Shown: in pieces, positions 6,950 to 14,061 of the stretch
Layout of the letters: every line of letters starts with the position of its first letter
Position numbering within the stretch: position 1 is the stretch's first letter
DNA from: Bradyrhizobium sp. CCH5-F6
Lineage (GTDB): Bacteria; Pseudomonadota; Alphaproteobacteria; Rhizobiales; Xanthobacteraceae
Direction: 5' to 3'
NCBI RefSeq assembly: GCF_001556045.1
Contig: NZ_LSIC01000171.1
Coordinates: 1-16,831 of the forward strand
DNA: 16,831 nt
Program-made: the position numbers and the translations under genes
Notes under the pieces: model-generated
Database searches by the model: none
Seen by the model: the letters and a program-made list of their open reading frames with translations, nothing else
What the model was told of the DNA's origin: nothing

Positions 6950-8137
6950 ATGTCCTCGCCGATCGCACCTACCGCCATCTGTTCGCCGCTCAGGTGATCG
7001 CACTGATCGGGACGGGCCTGATGACCGTCGCCCTCGGCCTGCTGGCCTTCCGCATCGCCGGGGAGAACGCCGGCGCTGTGCTCGGAACGGCGCTCGCCAT
7101 CAAAATGGTCGCCTACGTCCTCGTCGCGCCGATCGTGGGGGGCTTGCCGGCCACCTACCGCGTCGCGCTTTCCTGGTGTCGATGGATCTGACACGTGCGG
7201 CTGTCGCCATCGCGCTGCCCTTCATCGACCGGGTCTGGGAGGTCTACCTCCTGATCTTCGTGCTGCAGTCCGCATCCGCTGCATTCACGCCGACGTTCCA
7301 GGCGACGATCCCGGATGTGCTTCCGGAGGAGCACGATTACACGCGCGCCCTCTCGCTATCCCGCCTGGCGTACGACCTGGAAAGCCTCCTGAGCCCGACG
7401 CTGGCCGCCGCGTTGCTGACCCTGATCACGTTCAACTGGCTCTTCATCGGCACGGTGATCGGCTTCCTCTGCTCGGCGGCGCTGGTGGTCTCGGTCACGA
7501 TCCCGCAACCGTCGGCGGCCCGTCCCCGCCGTGGTTTCTTCGACGACACGACGCGCGGCATGCGCATCTATCTCGCCACGCCTCGGCTTCGCGGCCTGCT
7601 GGCCCTCAATCTCGCCGTCGCCGCGGCCGGATCGATGGTGTTCGTCAACACCGTCGTCTTGGTGAAGGGAGCGCTGCGCGGGACCGACGGCAACGTCGCG
7701 CTCGCTCTCGCCTGCTTCGGCGGCGGCTCGATGGCGGCCGCCCTCCTACTCCCTCGGCTCCTTGATCGGCTGTCAGACCGCCGGATCATGCTCTCGTCGG
7801 CGGGAACGCTGGTTGCGGTGTTGATCGCCTTCGGATCGCTCATGGTGGCCTCCGGAGTCCACCAGAGCATCTGGTACGCGCTTTTGCCGACGTGGGCACT
7901 ACTGGGGATCGGATACTCGGCCGTCATGACCCCATCGGGACGCCTGCTGCGTCCATCGGCCGACGCTGCGGACAGGCCGGCGGTGTTCGCCGCTCAGTTC
8001 GCGCTGTCCCATGTTTGCTGGTTGCTGACTTATCCTCTGGCCGGATGGCTGGGATCCGCAGCGGGACTTGGTTCCACCGTATTTGCGCTCGCTGCGGTGG
8101 CTCTGATCGCCGCCGCGTTGGCCGTCAGTCTCTGGCC
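6950..8137 (+). pseudogene. MFS metal exporter, main part (12-TM core), frameshifted and IS-interrupted
   Basis: The protein is an MFS transporter of the group that includes NreB-like nickel exporters. From 6952 the frame reads VLADRTYRHLFAAQVIALIG and continues through several hydrophobic helices to APIVGGL. At a run of six Gs (7137-7142) one base is missing, and the family continuation AGHLPRRAFLVSMDLTRAA is found in the neighbouring frame. That frame stays open through TPTFQATIPDVLPEEHDYTR, LSRLAYDLESLLSP and later helices to LAVSLWP at 8133-8137. There the IS1182-like element begins and supplies a false ending (ILLQNCLEEQGEP, stop 8178-8180). The true C-terminus is at 9749-9878. The start is uncertain: an ATG at 6950 would be in frame only if one more base were missing; otherwise the start was lost in the deletion that removed the RND pump. 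Confidence 0.85.
8134..8137. repeat. Target-site duplication GGCC, left copy
   Basis: GGCC occurs at 8134-8137 and again at 9745-9748, flanking the IS1182-like element exactly. Joining the two flanks over one copy restores the MFS reading frame (LWP-A-A-D-P-D), which confirms the insertion site. Confidence 0.88.
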
Positions 8138-8217
8138 GATTTTGTTGCAGAACTGTCTTGAGGAGCAGGGCGAACCGTGATTCCGTCGAGGTGGAGCGGC
8201 CATCGACGGAGAGTTCG

Positions 8218-9597
8218 ATGATGGAGCGGTGCAAGAGTGAGCAGGGTCATCTGTTCTATGCGTTCGACCTCGAGGCCGTAGTGCCGGACGACCATCAGGT
8301 TCGGCGGATTGCGGCAGTTCTCGATCTCTCATGGGTGCGCGTTGAGCTTGCGCCGCATTATTCCAACACTGGCCGACCATCGGTCGATCCGGAGCTGATG
8401 ATCCGGATGCTTATCCTTGGCTACGTATTCGCGATCCGCTCGGAGCGCGCACTATGCTGCGAGGTTCAGCTCAACCTGGCCAACCGATGGTTTTGCGGCC
8501 TCGGCATAGAGGACAAGGTCCCGGATCACTCGGCATTCACGCGCGCGCGCAACGAGCGCTTTCGCGATCATGATGTCTTTCGTCACGTCTTCGAGCGTGT
8601 TGTCGCTTCGTGCATCAAAGCTGGCCTTGTCGGCGGCAATGGTTTCGCCGTGGATGCCAGTTTGATCGCCGCGGACGCCAACAAGTGCCGCTCGACGCCG
8701 GGCGATAAATGGAGCCACCACATCGACCCGACGAGGGCCAGGGGCGCCGTACAGGACTATCTCGCCAATCTCGACGATCCAGCATGGGGTCGTGCGACCG
8801 ACGTCGTGCCGAAGTTTATCGCGCCCTCCGACCCCGCCGCGCAGTGGGCTGGCGCTCTGCGCAACGCTGCGTTCTTCGCCTACGCCGACAATTATCTTAT
8901 CGACATCAAATTCGGCATCATAATGGATGTCGAGGCGTCCCGGGCGATCCGCCAATCCGAGGTTGGCGCATCCCAGACGATGATCGAACGGACTGAGAAG
9001 ACGTTCGGCATCAAGCCCGACTGGCTTGTCGCCGATACGGCCTACGGCTCGGCCCCCAATCTCCACTTCCTGGTCGATGAGAAGGGAATCGTGCCCCACA
9101 TCCCGGGGATCGACAAATCACAGCGCAACGACGGTACGTTCAGCCGCGACGATTTCATCTATGACGAGGCGCGCGATCACTATGTCTGCCTCAGCGGCAA
9201 GATCCTGCCGCGCTCAAGCGGGGCACGCGGACCACGCGGGGATGACGCTATCTCGTATTTCTCGCGCGTCGACGATTGCCGCGACTGCCCGCTCAAATCG
9301 AAATGCTGTCCAAACTCTCCGAGCCGGAAGATCACACGCCACGTGCACGAGGCAGCACGCGATGTCGCCCGCGCGATCGCCAAGACGCCTGCCTACGAGC
9401 AGACCCGGCGAGATCGCAAGAAGGTTGAGATGCTGTTCGCGCACCTCAAGCGAATTCTGCGGCTCGGCCGCCTGAGATTGCGTGGACCGGCCGGTGCGCA
9501 GTTCGAATTTACGTTTGCAGCAAACGCTCAAAACCTTCGTCGCCTTGCCAAGCTGGCGCTGCACCCGCCCGACACGGCCGCACCATGCGTTGCGTAA
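8218..9597 (+). CDS. IS1182-family DDE transposase
   Basis: The 459-residue protein catalyses transposition of the surrounding element. The ATG at 8218 (a second ATG follows at 8221) has GGAGAG just upstream. The N-terminus shows the family pattern GRPSVDPELMIRMLILGYVF and RWFCGL, then the DHSAFTRAR motif. The catalytic residues are readable: Asp146 in FAVDASLIAADANK, Asp273 in LVADTAYGS and Glu404 in KKVEMLFAHLKRILRL. A Cys-rich insert, DCRDCPLKSKCCP, lies before the last motif, as is common in IS1182 members. The length is normal and no frame break is visible, unlike the two upstream transposases. Confidence 0.93.
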   Translation: MMERCKSEQGHLFYAFDLEAVVPDDHQVRRIAAVLDLSWVRVELAPHYSNTGRPSVDPELMIRMLILGYVFAIRSERALCCEVQLNLANRWFCGLGIEDKVPDHSAFTRARNERFRDHDVFRHVFERVVASCIKAGLVGGNGFAVDASLIAADANKCRSTPGDKWSHHIDPTRARGAVQDYLANLDDPAWGRATDVVPKFIAPSDPAAQWAGALRNAAFFAYADNYLIDIKFGIIMDVEASRAIRQSEVGASQTMIERTEKTFGIKPDWLVADTAYGSAPNLHFLVDEKGIVPHIPGIDKSQRNDGTFSRDDFIYDEARDHYVCLSGKILPRSSGARGPRGDDAISYFSRVDDCRDCPLKSKCCPNSPSRKITRHVHEAARDVARAIAKTPAYEQTRRDRKKVEMLFAHLKRILRLGRLRLRGPAGAQFEFTFAANAQNLRRLAKLALHPPDTAAPCVA

Positions 9598-9729
9598 GTG
9601 GTGTCCGTCGCGTTGGTGGCGTCAGGCGTCAGTGCCCAGGCGCCGCCGCCCATGCCGGGCAGGCGGTGAGAGATCGCGAGCCCTGGTTTTCAGAGCTCAG
9701 CTCCGGCTGAGACCGCCGAGCCCACCGAC

Positions 9730-9744
9730 TTCTGCAACAACATC
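9730..9744. repeat. Right inverted repeat of the IS1182-like element
   Basis: TTCTGCAACAACATC is the reverse complement of the left end at 8138-8152 with one mismatch. It is followed directly by the second GGCC copy at 9745-9748. Confidence 0.88.
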
Positions 9745-9878
9745 GGCCCGCTGCGGATCCGGACGCGCTCCCACACCAACATGCCGACCTAGCCGCCGAC
9801 CACCCACATTTGGAGGGGCATGAGCGCACCCACGCCCATTCGTTCGTGATCGATGAGCTCCACAGGAGGTGGCCGTGA
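9745..9878 (+). pseudogene. His-rich C-terminal tail of the interrupted MFS exporter
   Basis: Immediately after the IS, the frame that continues the MFS gene reads AADPDALPHQHADL, then AADHPHLEGHERTHAHSF and VIDELHRRWP, ending at TGA 9876-9878. The 42-residue cytoplasmic tail has eight histidines in HQH, HPH and HAH clusters. A His-rich tail of this kind is a feature of NreB-type nickel MFS exporters. Here it is detached from its membrane domain by 1.6 kb of IS. It has no start codon or ribosome-binding site of its own, so it is not expected to be translated. Confidence 0.85.
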
Positions 9879-9991
9879 GCCGTGGCGTTCCCGTCGATCG
9901 CAGCGCGAAGCGCCCCCCTTTCCGACATCTGGCAACTGTTGCAATTTCACCACGACGCGGTTGCGAAGTGATCGCCTGTAGGCGGGACTTG

Positions 9992-10014
9992 TTGCAATTA
10001 AGAACTATTCGCAA
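9992..10014. promoter_or_regulatory. Imperfect dyad TTGCAAT...ATTCGCAA, candidate Fur-superfamily site
   Basis: TTGCAATTAAGAACTATTCG followed by CAA forms an imperfect inverted repeat around A10003. It resembles proteobacterial Fur-like boxes in its A/T core and GC-bearing ends but matches the classical 19-base consensus only about half-way. It lies 370 bases before the porin start. Function is a guess. Confidence 0.3.
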
Positions 10015-10085
10015 TAGCAAGGCATCGGAGCATCTGCAAATTGATTACCCGTTGAAGATGTAGAATTTTTGTAAGGGAGGTGACG

Positions 10086-10319
10086 ATGACTTGCCCACTG
10101 CGAGAATTCGCGGGCATCCGCCCTCGGCCTGCTCTCCCCCGGCGCAAGTCTGGCTTCCGACCTGCCCTCGCGGCGTCGAGCGTTCGAAGTCCCTTGCAAC
10201 CGGACGAGGCCCTAAACGGGTATGCACAACCGCGGGTGCTGCGAGGTTGCTCTGAAATACTTCGCGGCGAACGCACGCCGCGGTCAATTGAGCGACGGGA
10301 TTGGCGGCGTGCAAGCTAG
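10086..10319 (+). CDS. Possible small ORF with strong ribosome-binding site, unrecognised
   Basis: An ATG at 10086 is preceded by AAGGGAGGTG with ideal spacing (a GTG at 10080 overlaps it). The frame is open for 77 residues, starting MTCPLREFAGIRPRP, and is rich in Arg, Ala and Pro as expected of a chance frame in GC-rich DNA. No signal peptide, helix pattern or known motif is seen. It ends 67 bases before the preferred porin start. It may be a translated leader, or the SD may belong to a gene whose body was replaced. Only the SD argues for it. Confidence 0.25.
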   Translation: MTCPLREFAGIRPRPALPRRKSGFRPALAASSVRSPLQPDEALNGYAQPRVLRGCSEILRGERTPRSIERRDWRRAS

Positions 10320-10386
10320 AGTCAAAATGTTGCCAAGCGGCCGCCGCCGTATCGAAAACGATATGAAGAGGCGGACGGTCGACGCG

Positions 10387-12378
10387 ATGAAGACGGTCAT
10401 CATTGGCATGATCCTGGCGGCCGGTTCGGCCGCCGAGGGACTTTCGGCCGACCTCGGCAAGGTCGCCCCCGTCCCTGCCGTCGATTGGAGCGGCCCCTTC
10501 GTCGGCGGTCATTTCGCCTATGGCGTCGGCACCTCGCATTACGCTTTCGGCGCCCCGGGACTAGCTCCGTCGTCCGGATCGATCGACATGACGAACTCCC
10601 TCAATGCGTTCAAGGGAACCGGCTCCTACGCTCTCGGCCTGAGCGCCGGCTACAACTACGTGCTGCCTTCCCACGTGCTTCTCGGTATCGAAGGCGACCT
10701 CACCTTTCCCAACATGATCTCAGGGACCACTGCTGTCGGCACCGCGCAGGGGCCGGCAGGCCTGAAAGAGACCGTCCTGACATCGGGAACGTTGAGGGCT
10801 CGCCTAGGGTACGCGTCGGGGTCCTGGTTGTTCTACGCCACGGGCGGCTTCGCATGGAGCTACGATCAGGCGACGCTCGATCCGCTCGACGGCACTGCGG
10901 GAGACAAGATCGGTTTCACTCGGCTTGGCTCCGCTTGGGGCGCCGGCGCCGAGCTCGCCTTGTCGGCGAACTGGTCGGCGCAGTTCGAATACCTCTATAC
11001 GGACTTCGGCGCGAAGGAGAAAACGTTCGGCGGAACGCAGCGACTTTCCTCCGACCTTTCCGTGCAAACCGCCCGCCTCGGCCTCAACTACCGCTTCGGC
11101 CAGAATGGGCAGAAGGTTCTTGAGGACGGCTTGACGCCCTTCGAAACGGACCAGTTCAGCATCCATGGGCAGACCACCTATCTGCAGCAATACGCGGCGC
11201 CATTCCGCTCACCCTACACGGGGACGAACAGCCTCATTCCGAACCAGAACCGTCAGACCTGGGACCTGACGCTCTACGCCGGGTTCAGGCCGTGGCAAGG
11301 CGGAGAGTTCTGGGTCAACCCGGAGATCGATCAGGGGTTCGGCTTGAGCTCGACCTTGGGTGTGGCCGGATTTCCGAGCGGCGAAGCCTACAAGGTCGGA
11401 TCCGCTGCGCCCTACGCCCGCATTCCCCGCGCCTTCTTCCGTCAGACGTTCGACCTCGGCGGTGAGACCAAGAAGGTCGACGCCGACATCAACCAGTTCG
11501 CCGGCACGCAGAGCGCCGACCGCTTGGTCCTGACGGTGGGAAAATTCGCCGTCACCGACGTCTTCGACACCAACAAGTATGCCCACGACCCGCGCAAGGA
11601 TTTCATGAACTGGTCGATCGTGGACACCGGCACGTTCGACTACGCCGCCGACGCCTGGGGCTTCACCTACGGCGCCGCCGTCGAGTGGTACAAGGGCGAC
11701 TGGACATTCCGCGGCGGCTTGTTCGATCTGTCGACCGTTCCCAACAGCACCGAGCTGGATCCGACGTTCTCCCAATTTCAGTGGATCGGCGAGATCGAAC
11801 ATCGCCATGAGATCTGGGGCAAGCCGGGCAAGGTCGCGGTTACGGGATTCCTGACGCGCGGGCGCATGGGCCGCTTCGACGAGGCCTTGGCGCTCGCGCA
11901 AGCGACGGGCACAGCCGCGGATACCGCCCTGGTCCGGCGCTACCAGAGCCGGGCCGGCATCAGCGTCAACTTGGAGCAGGAGATCACGAAGGACCTCGGC
12001 GTCTTCGCCAGAGCCGGCGTCGCCGACGGATCCAAGGAGTCCTATGAATTCACCGACATCGATACGACGGTTGCCGCTGGCCTGTCGCTCGCGGGATCTT
12101 CCTGGAACAGACCTAACCACACGTTCGGATTCGCCGGCGTGATGAACGGCATCTCGCAAGCGCGCCGGACCTACCTCGATGCGGGCGGTCTCGGCATTCT
12201 CGTCGGAGACGGACGCCTGCCGAACGCCGGCCCCGAGAAGATCATCGAAACCTACTACAGCTTACCACTGTGGTCGTGGCGCGCGACGCTGGACTACCAG
12301 CTCGTCGTCAACCCGGCCTATAACCGCGACCGCGGTCCGGCCTCAATCTTCGGCATGCGCGTCCGCTCCCAATTCTGA
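10387..12378 (+). CDS. Outer-membrane porin: Omp25-type barrel joined to an OprB-like carbohydrate porin
   Basis: The predicted 663-residue outer-membrane protein has two parts. After a signal peptide (MKTVIIGMILAAGSAAEGLSA, cleavage before DLGK), residues about 32-238 form an 8-stranded barrel of the Omp25/Omp31 kind: WSGPFVGGHFAYGVG, GYNYVLPSHVLLGIEGDL, LRARLGYASGSWLFYATGG, and a final strand LGLNYRFG. From about residue 257 (FSIHGQTTYLQQY) to the end the sequence matches the OprB-type sugar porin pattern, including FFRQTFDLGG and LTVGKFAVTDVFDTNKYAHD. The last residue is Phe (MRVRSQF), the usual barrel-assembly signal. ATG 10387 is chosen for the signal peptide; ATG 10363 adds eight residues, and more distal starts spoil the signal. 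A terminator follows 208 bases downstream. Expected role: uptake of small sugars or other solutes across the outer membrane. Substrate unknown. Confidence 0.85.
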   Translation: MKTVIIGMILAAGSAAEGLSADLGKVAPVPAVDWSGPFVGGHFAYGVGTSHYAFGAPGLAPSSGSIDMTNSLNAFKGTGSYALGLSAGYNYVLPSHVLLGIEGDLTFPNMISGTTAVGTAQGPAGLKETVLTSGTLRARLGYASGSWLFYATGGFAWSYDQATLDPLDGTAGDKIGFTRLGSAWGAGAELALSANWSAQFEYLYTDFGAKEKTFGGTQRLSSDLSVQTARLGLNYRFGQNGQKVLEDGLTPFETDQFSIHGQTTYLQQYAAPFRSPYTGTNSLIPNQNRQTWDLTLYAGFRPWQGGEFWVNPEIDQGFGLSSTLGVAGFPSGEAYKVGSAAPYARIPRAFFRQTFDLGGETKKVDADINQFAGTQSADRLVLTVGKFAVTDVFDTNKYAHDPRKDFMNWSIVDTGTFDYAADAWGFTYGAAVEWYKGDWTFRGGLFDLSTVPNSTELDPTFSQFQWIGEIEHRHEIWGKPGKVAVTGFLTRGRMGRFDEALALAQATGTAADTALVRRYQSRAGISVNLEQEITKDLGVFARAGVADGSKESYEFTDIDTTVAAGLSLAGSSWNRPNHTFGFAGVMNGISQARRTYLDAGGLGILVGDGRLPNAGPEKIIETYYSLPLWSWRATLDYQLVVNPAYNRDRGPASIFGMRVRSQF

Positions 12379-12586
12379 CGGCCCTTACCGGCCACGCGGA
12401 GCGCGCATCGCCAACGACTGGATCGCGTCGGCGTATACGGGACTGGCGAGCGTGTTTTCAGTCAACACATTCTTTGGCGCTGGAAACGACCTCGGAAGCA
12501 CCCTGACGGCCGTTCTCTCCGACGAGGCGGGCTTTGGGATTCCTGATGCGGATTCCGACGCGAACATCCCTCTCCGAGAGAAAACC

Positions 12587-12620
12587 AGAAGGCCGCCCTG
12601 GGAAGGCGGCCTTCTCTTTT
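12587..12620 (+). terminator. Strong intrinsic terminator downstream of the porin
   Basis: AGAAGGCCGCC (12587-12597) pairs perfectly with GGCGGCCTTCT (12605-12615) over 11 bases with a 7-base loop, followed by CTTTT. It serves the porin transcript and may work weakly for the minus-strand small gene too, since the complement has AAAAG before the stem and TTTT (the complement of AAAA at 12581) beyond it. In 12379-12586 and 12621-12694 I see no gene. Confidence 0.85.
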
Positions 12621-12694
12621 CGTCTCTCTCGTCGAGCGGTCAGTAGGCCGAGTTGTTTGGGGGAGGACATCTCAGCTGTCGTTCCGAGAAGTTC

Positions 12695-12925
12695 TCAATA
12701 GCGGTGGTGGCCTCGCTTGATTACCACTGTCCTGTTGCCGTGCATTCTCATGCCCCGATGCATGTCGCCCCCATCACGCATGCCAGCCCCATGGGGACCG
12801 CGCATCTCTGCCCGCGCGCCGTATCCACCATGATGTCCGCCCTTCTTGACGATCACCGTCTCCGCCGAAGCCGGCAGAGCGAACGAGATGGCCAAGCCGA
12901 ATACCAAAAGACCAAGCTTCTTCAT
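12695..12925 (-). CDS. Small secreted His/Gly/Met-rich protein
   Basis: The 76-residue product begins with a clear signal peptide (MKKLGLLVFGLAISFALPASA, cleavage before ETV). The mature part is about 55 residues, rich in His, Gly, Arg and Met: KKGGHHGGYGARAEMRG, then DMHRGMRMHGNRTVVIKRGHHRY. GAGAGGAA lies about 9 bases before the ATG. The two halves carry similar VIVKKGGHH and VVIKRGHH motifs, so it may be an internal repeat or a small two-strand fold. I do not know the family's function; the His and Met content would suit periplasmic metal binding, but that is inference. A candidate stress promoter lies just upstream. Confidence 0.75.
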   Translation of the reverse strand: MKKLGLLVFGLAISFALPASAETVIVKKGGHHGGYGARAEMRGPHGAGMRDGGDMHRGMRMHGNRTVVIKRGHHRY

Positions 12926-12956
12926 GTTCCAGGTTCCTCTCTCATCAGAGGTTACC

Positions 12957-12982
12957 TACGTCACACGTCATCGTGACGTTCC
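12957..12982 (-). promoter_or_regulatory. Candidate EcfG (general stress) promoter for the small secreted protein
   Basis: On the minus strand GGAAC (12978-12982) and CGTA (12957-12960) are separated by 17 bases. The alphaproteobacterial EcfG consensus is GGAAC, 16-17 bases, CGTT, so there is one mismatch. The expected start of transcription leaves a leader of about 25 bases carrying the ribosome-binding site. A perfect 7-base inverted repeat, ACGTCAC (12958-12964) with GTGACGT (12973-12979), overlaps both promoter elements and could be an operator. Confidence 0.5.
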
Positions 12983-13270
12983 CTTCTGCGGAAGAGTCCG
13001 GTTGCGACCAATTTACACACGACTAACGGGCGCGGGGCGCCGAGCAACGTTGCTTCGTTCCCGGCGTGCCATTCCCGGGAGCAAATGGTCCGCGCGAAGC
13101 ATGCAGGAACGGCTCGATGGAAGACAAAATCCAACGAGCGAGGGCCGAAATGAGATTCACTCAAGCAATTTTTGCATGAGACTCTCAGGCAGTTGTTACC
13201 CGCGCTCCGCGCGCCCGACGTCAGGAGACGGTGAAAATACAGGTTTAACCGCGATTCTGCAGTTTTACTC
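12983..13270. other. Non-coding stretch between the small secreted protein gene and the flgK fragment
   Basis: No supported gene. A perfect 12-base palindrome AGCAACGTTGCT lies at 13043-13054. Frames on both strands look like chance frames with mixed composition. The break between this stretch and FlgK-like sequence occurs somewhere in 13235-13274. Confidence 0.5.
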
Positions 13271-13273
13271 GTT

Positions 13274-13801
13274 GGCACAGTTCCGCAGCTTCCGTTGTTC
13301 ACCGATGGCGGGCAGGCCCTCTATACCGGCGCGATCTCGGCATCGGGCTCTCAGATGACCGGCCTTGCCGGTCGCATCGCCGTCAATACGCAGCTCGCCC
13401 CCGATCCGAGCAAGCTTTCGGTCTACAACACCTCGCCGGTGACACCCGCAGGCGACACCACTCGCTCAGACTACCTCTACTCGCAGCTCACGACGGCGGT
13501 TTACTCCTACTCACCGCAGACTGGACTCGGCTCGTCGAGCCAGCCATTTACCGGCAGCATCTCGTGCTACCTCCAGCAGTTCCTGAGCGTCCAGGGCAAC
13601 GCCGCGACGCAGGCGGCCCAGCTTCAGCAGGGTCAGAACATCGTCGTCTCGACGCTCCAGGCCAAGTTCAATTCGACCTCCAGCGTCAACCTGGACTCGG
13701 AGATGTCGAACCTGATCCAGCTTCAGAATGCCTATGCGGCGAATGCCCGAATCATGTCGGTCATTCAGGAAATGATGGACGTGCTCATTAGAGCTCAATG
13801 A
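13274..13801 (+). pseudogene. flgK: Flagellar hook-associated protein FlgK, C-terminal fragment
   Basis: FlgK forms the hook-filament junction. From about GTVPQLPLFTDGGQALYTG the frame matches the last third of alphaproteobacterial FlgK: TGLAGRIAVN, PSKLSVYNTSP, RSDYLYSQLT, SYSPQTGLGSSSQPFTGSI, and the helical end LQQGQNIVVSTLQAKFNS, NLDSEMSNLIQLQNAYAANA with MMDVLIRAQ. The fragment is about 175 residues against the 600 or so expected in rhizobia. The frame is closed upstream by TGA at 13232, and the only start is a TTG at 13295 inside the conserved region. No flgL or other flagellar gene follows. It is therefore a displaced relic or recombination remnant. Without the N-terminal D0 half it could not assemble. 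Confidence 0.85.
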
Positions 13802-13803
13802 GC
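13783..13803. repeat. Perfect inverted repeat at the 3' end of the flgK fragment
   Basis: GCTCATT (13783-13789) pairs with AATGAGC (13797-13803) around a 7-base loop AGAGCTC. It overlaps the flgK stop codon and has no T tract after it, so it is not a convincing terminator. It may mark a recombination border. The next 200 bases (13804-14006) show nothing recognisable. Confidence 0.4.
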
Positions 13804-14006
13804 GACTTGAGAACCCCGTCACTGCCTTGCATAGCGCTGTCGATATTCGACCCGGTCGCTTGTCCGCGGGCGCAGGGGGCATCTTCAACCTGTCGTTCGG
13901 TTCTCCATACCAGTGGATTCCCCGGCGGCGTGAATTCCTCGTCGCAACGAGCAGCAGTCACGCCGGTAATCATATTTCCTATGGGCCATCCTTCAGCCGC
14001 GCGAGA

Positions 14007-14031
14007 GCAACCTTCCCAGTACGGGAGCGTT
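14007..14031 (+). promoter_or_regulatory. Candidate EcfG-like promoter before the DUF2171 gene
   Basis: GCAAC (14007-14011), 16 bases, then CGTT (14028-14031): one mismatch to GGAAC-N16-CGTT. A start site about 7 bases later would leave a leader of 20-25 bases with GGAGG before the ATG at 14062. The pattern is short, so a chance match is possible. Confidence 0.35.
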
Positions 14032-14061
14032 GCATCCTTTCCACTCACTGGAGGATACCCC

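Larger units (their letters stand above)
8138..9744 (+). mobile_element. IS1182-like insertion sequence (apparently intact)
   Basis: The element is 1,607 bases long. Its left end GATTTTGTTGCAGAA (8138-8152) pairs with the right end TTCTGCAACAACATC (9730-9744) at 14 of 15 positions. A 4-base GGCC duplication flanks it. It contains one open transposase gene. The 132 bases after the gene hold no ORF but do contain a compact hairpin (CTCAGC at 9696-9701 with GCTGAG at 9706-9711), a structured subterminal region. Clean ends, duplication and open reading frame suggest it is the youngest insertion in the window. It splits the MFS exporter gene. Confidence 0.9.
9879..10386. other. 508-base leader region between the MFS tail and the porin gene
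   Basis: No confidently coding gene is seen. The region holds a TTGC/GCAA dyad at 9992-10014, AT-rich sequence at 10030-10075 with a possible minus-10 TAGAAT (10060-10065), and a very strong Shine-Dalgarno (AAGGGAGGTG) before an ATG at 10086. The relatively AT-rich 9930-10075 part differs from the GC-rich flanks and is the likely promoter region for the porin. Confidence 0.5.

Noticed and set aside
6867..7140. Upstream extension of the MFS frame through the adaptor/pump junction
   Set aside because: The translation before 7140 is out of frame with the MFS protein and unlike any family; the genuine first helices are in the neighbouring frame.
13783..13803. Transcription terminator after flgK
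   Set aside because: The stem is 7 bases, AT-containing, and not followed by a T run.
13798..14061. N-terminal extension of the DUF2171 ORF beginning at the flgK stop
   Set aside because: The added residues are low in conservation features, while a strong GGAGG precedes the ATG at 14062, where family similarity begins.
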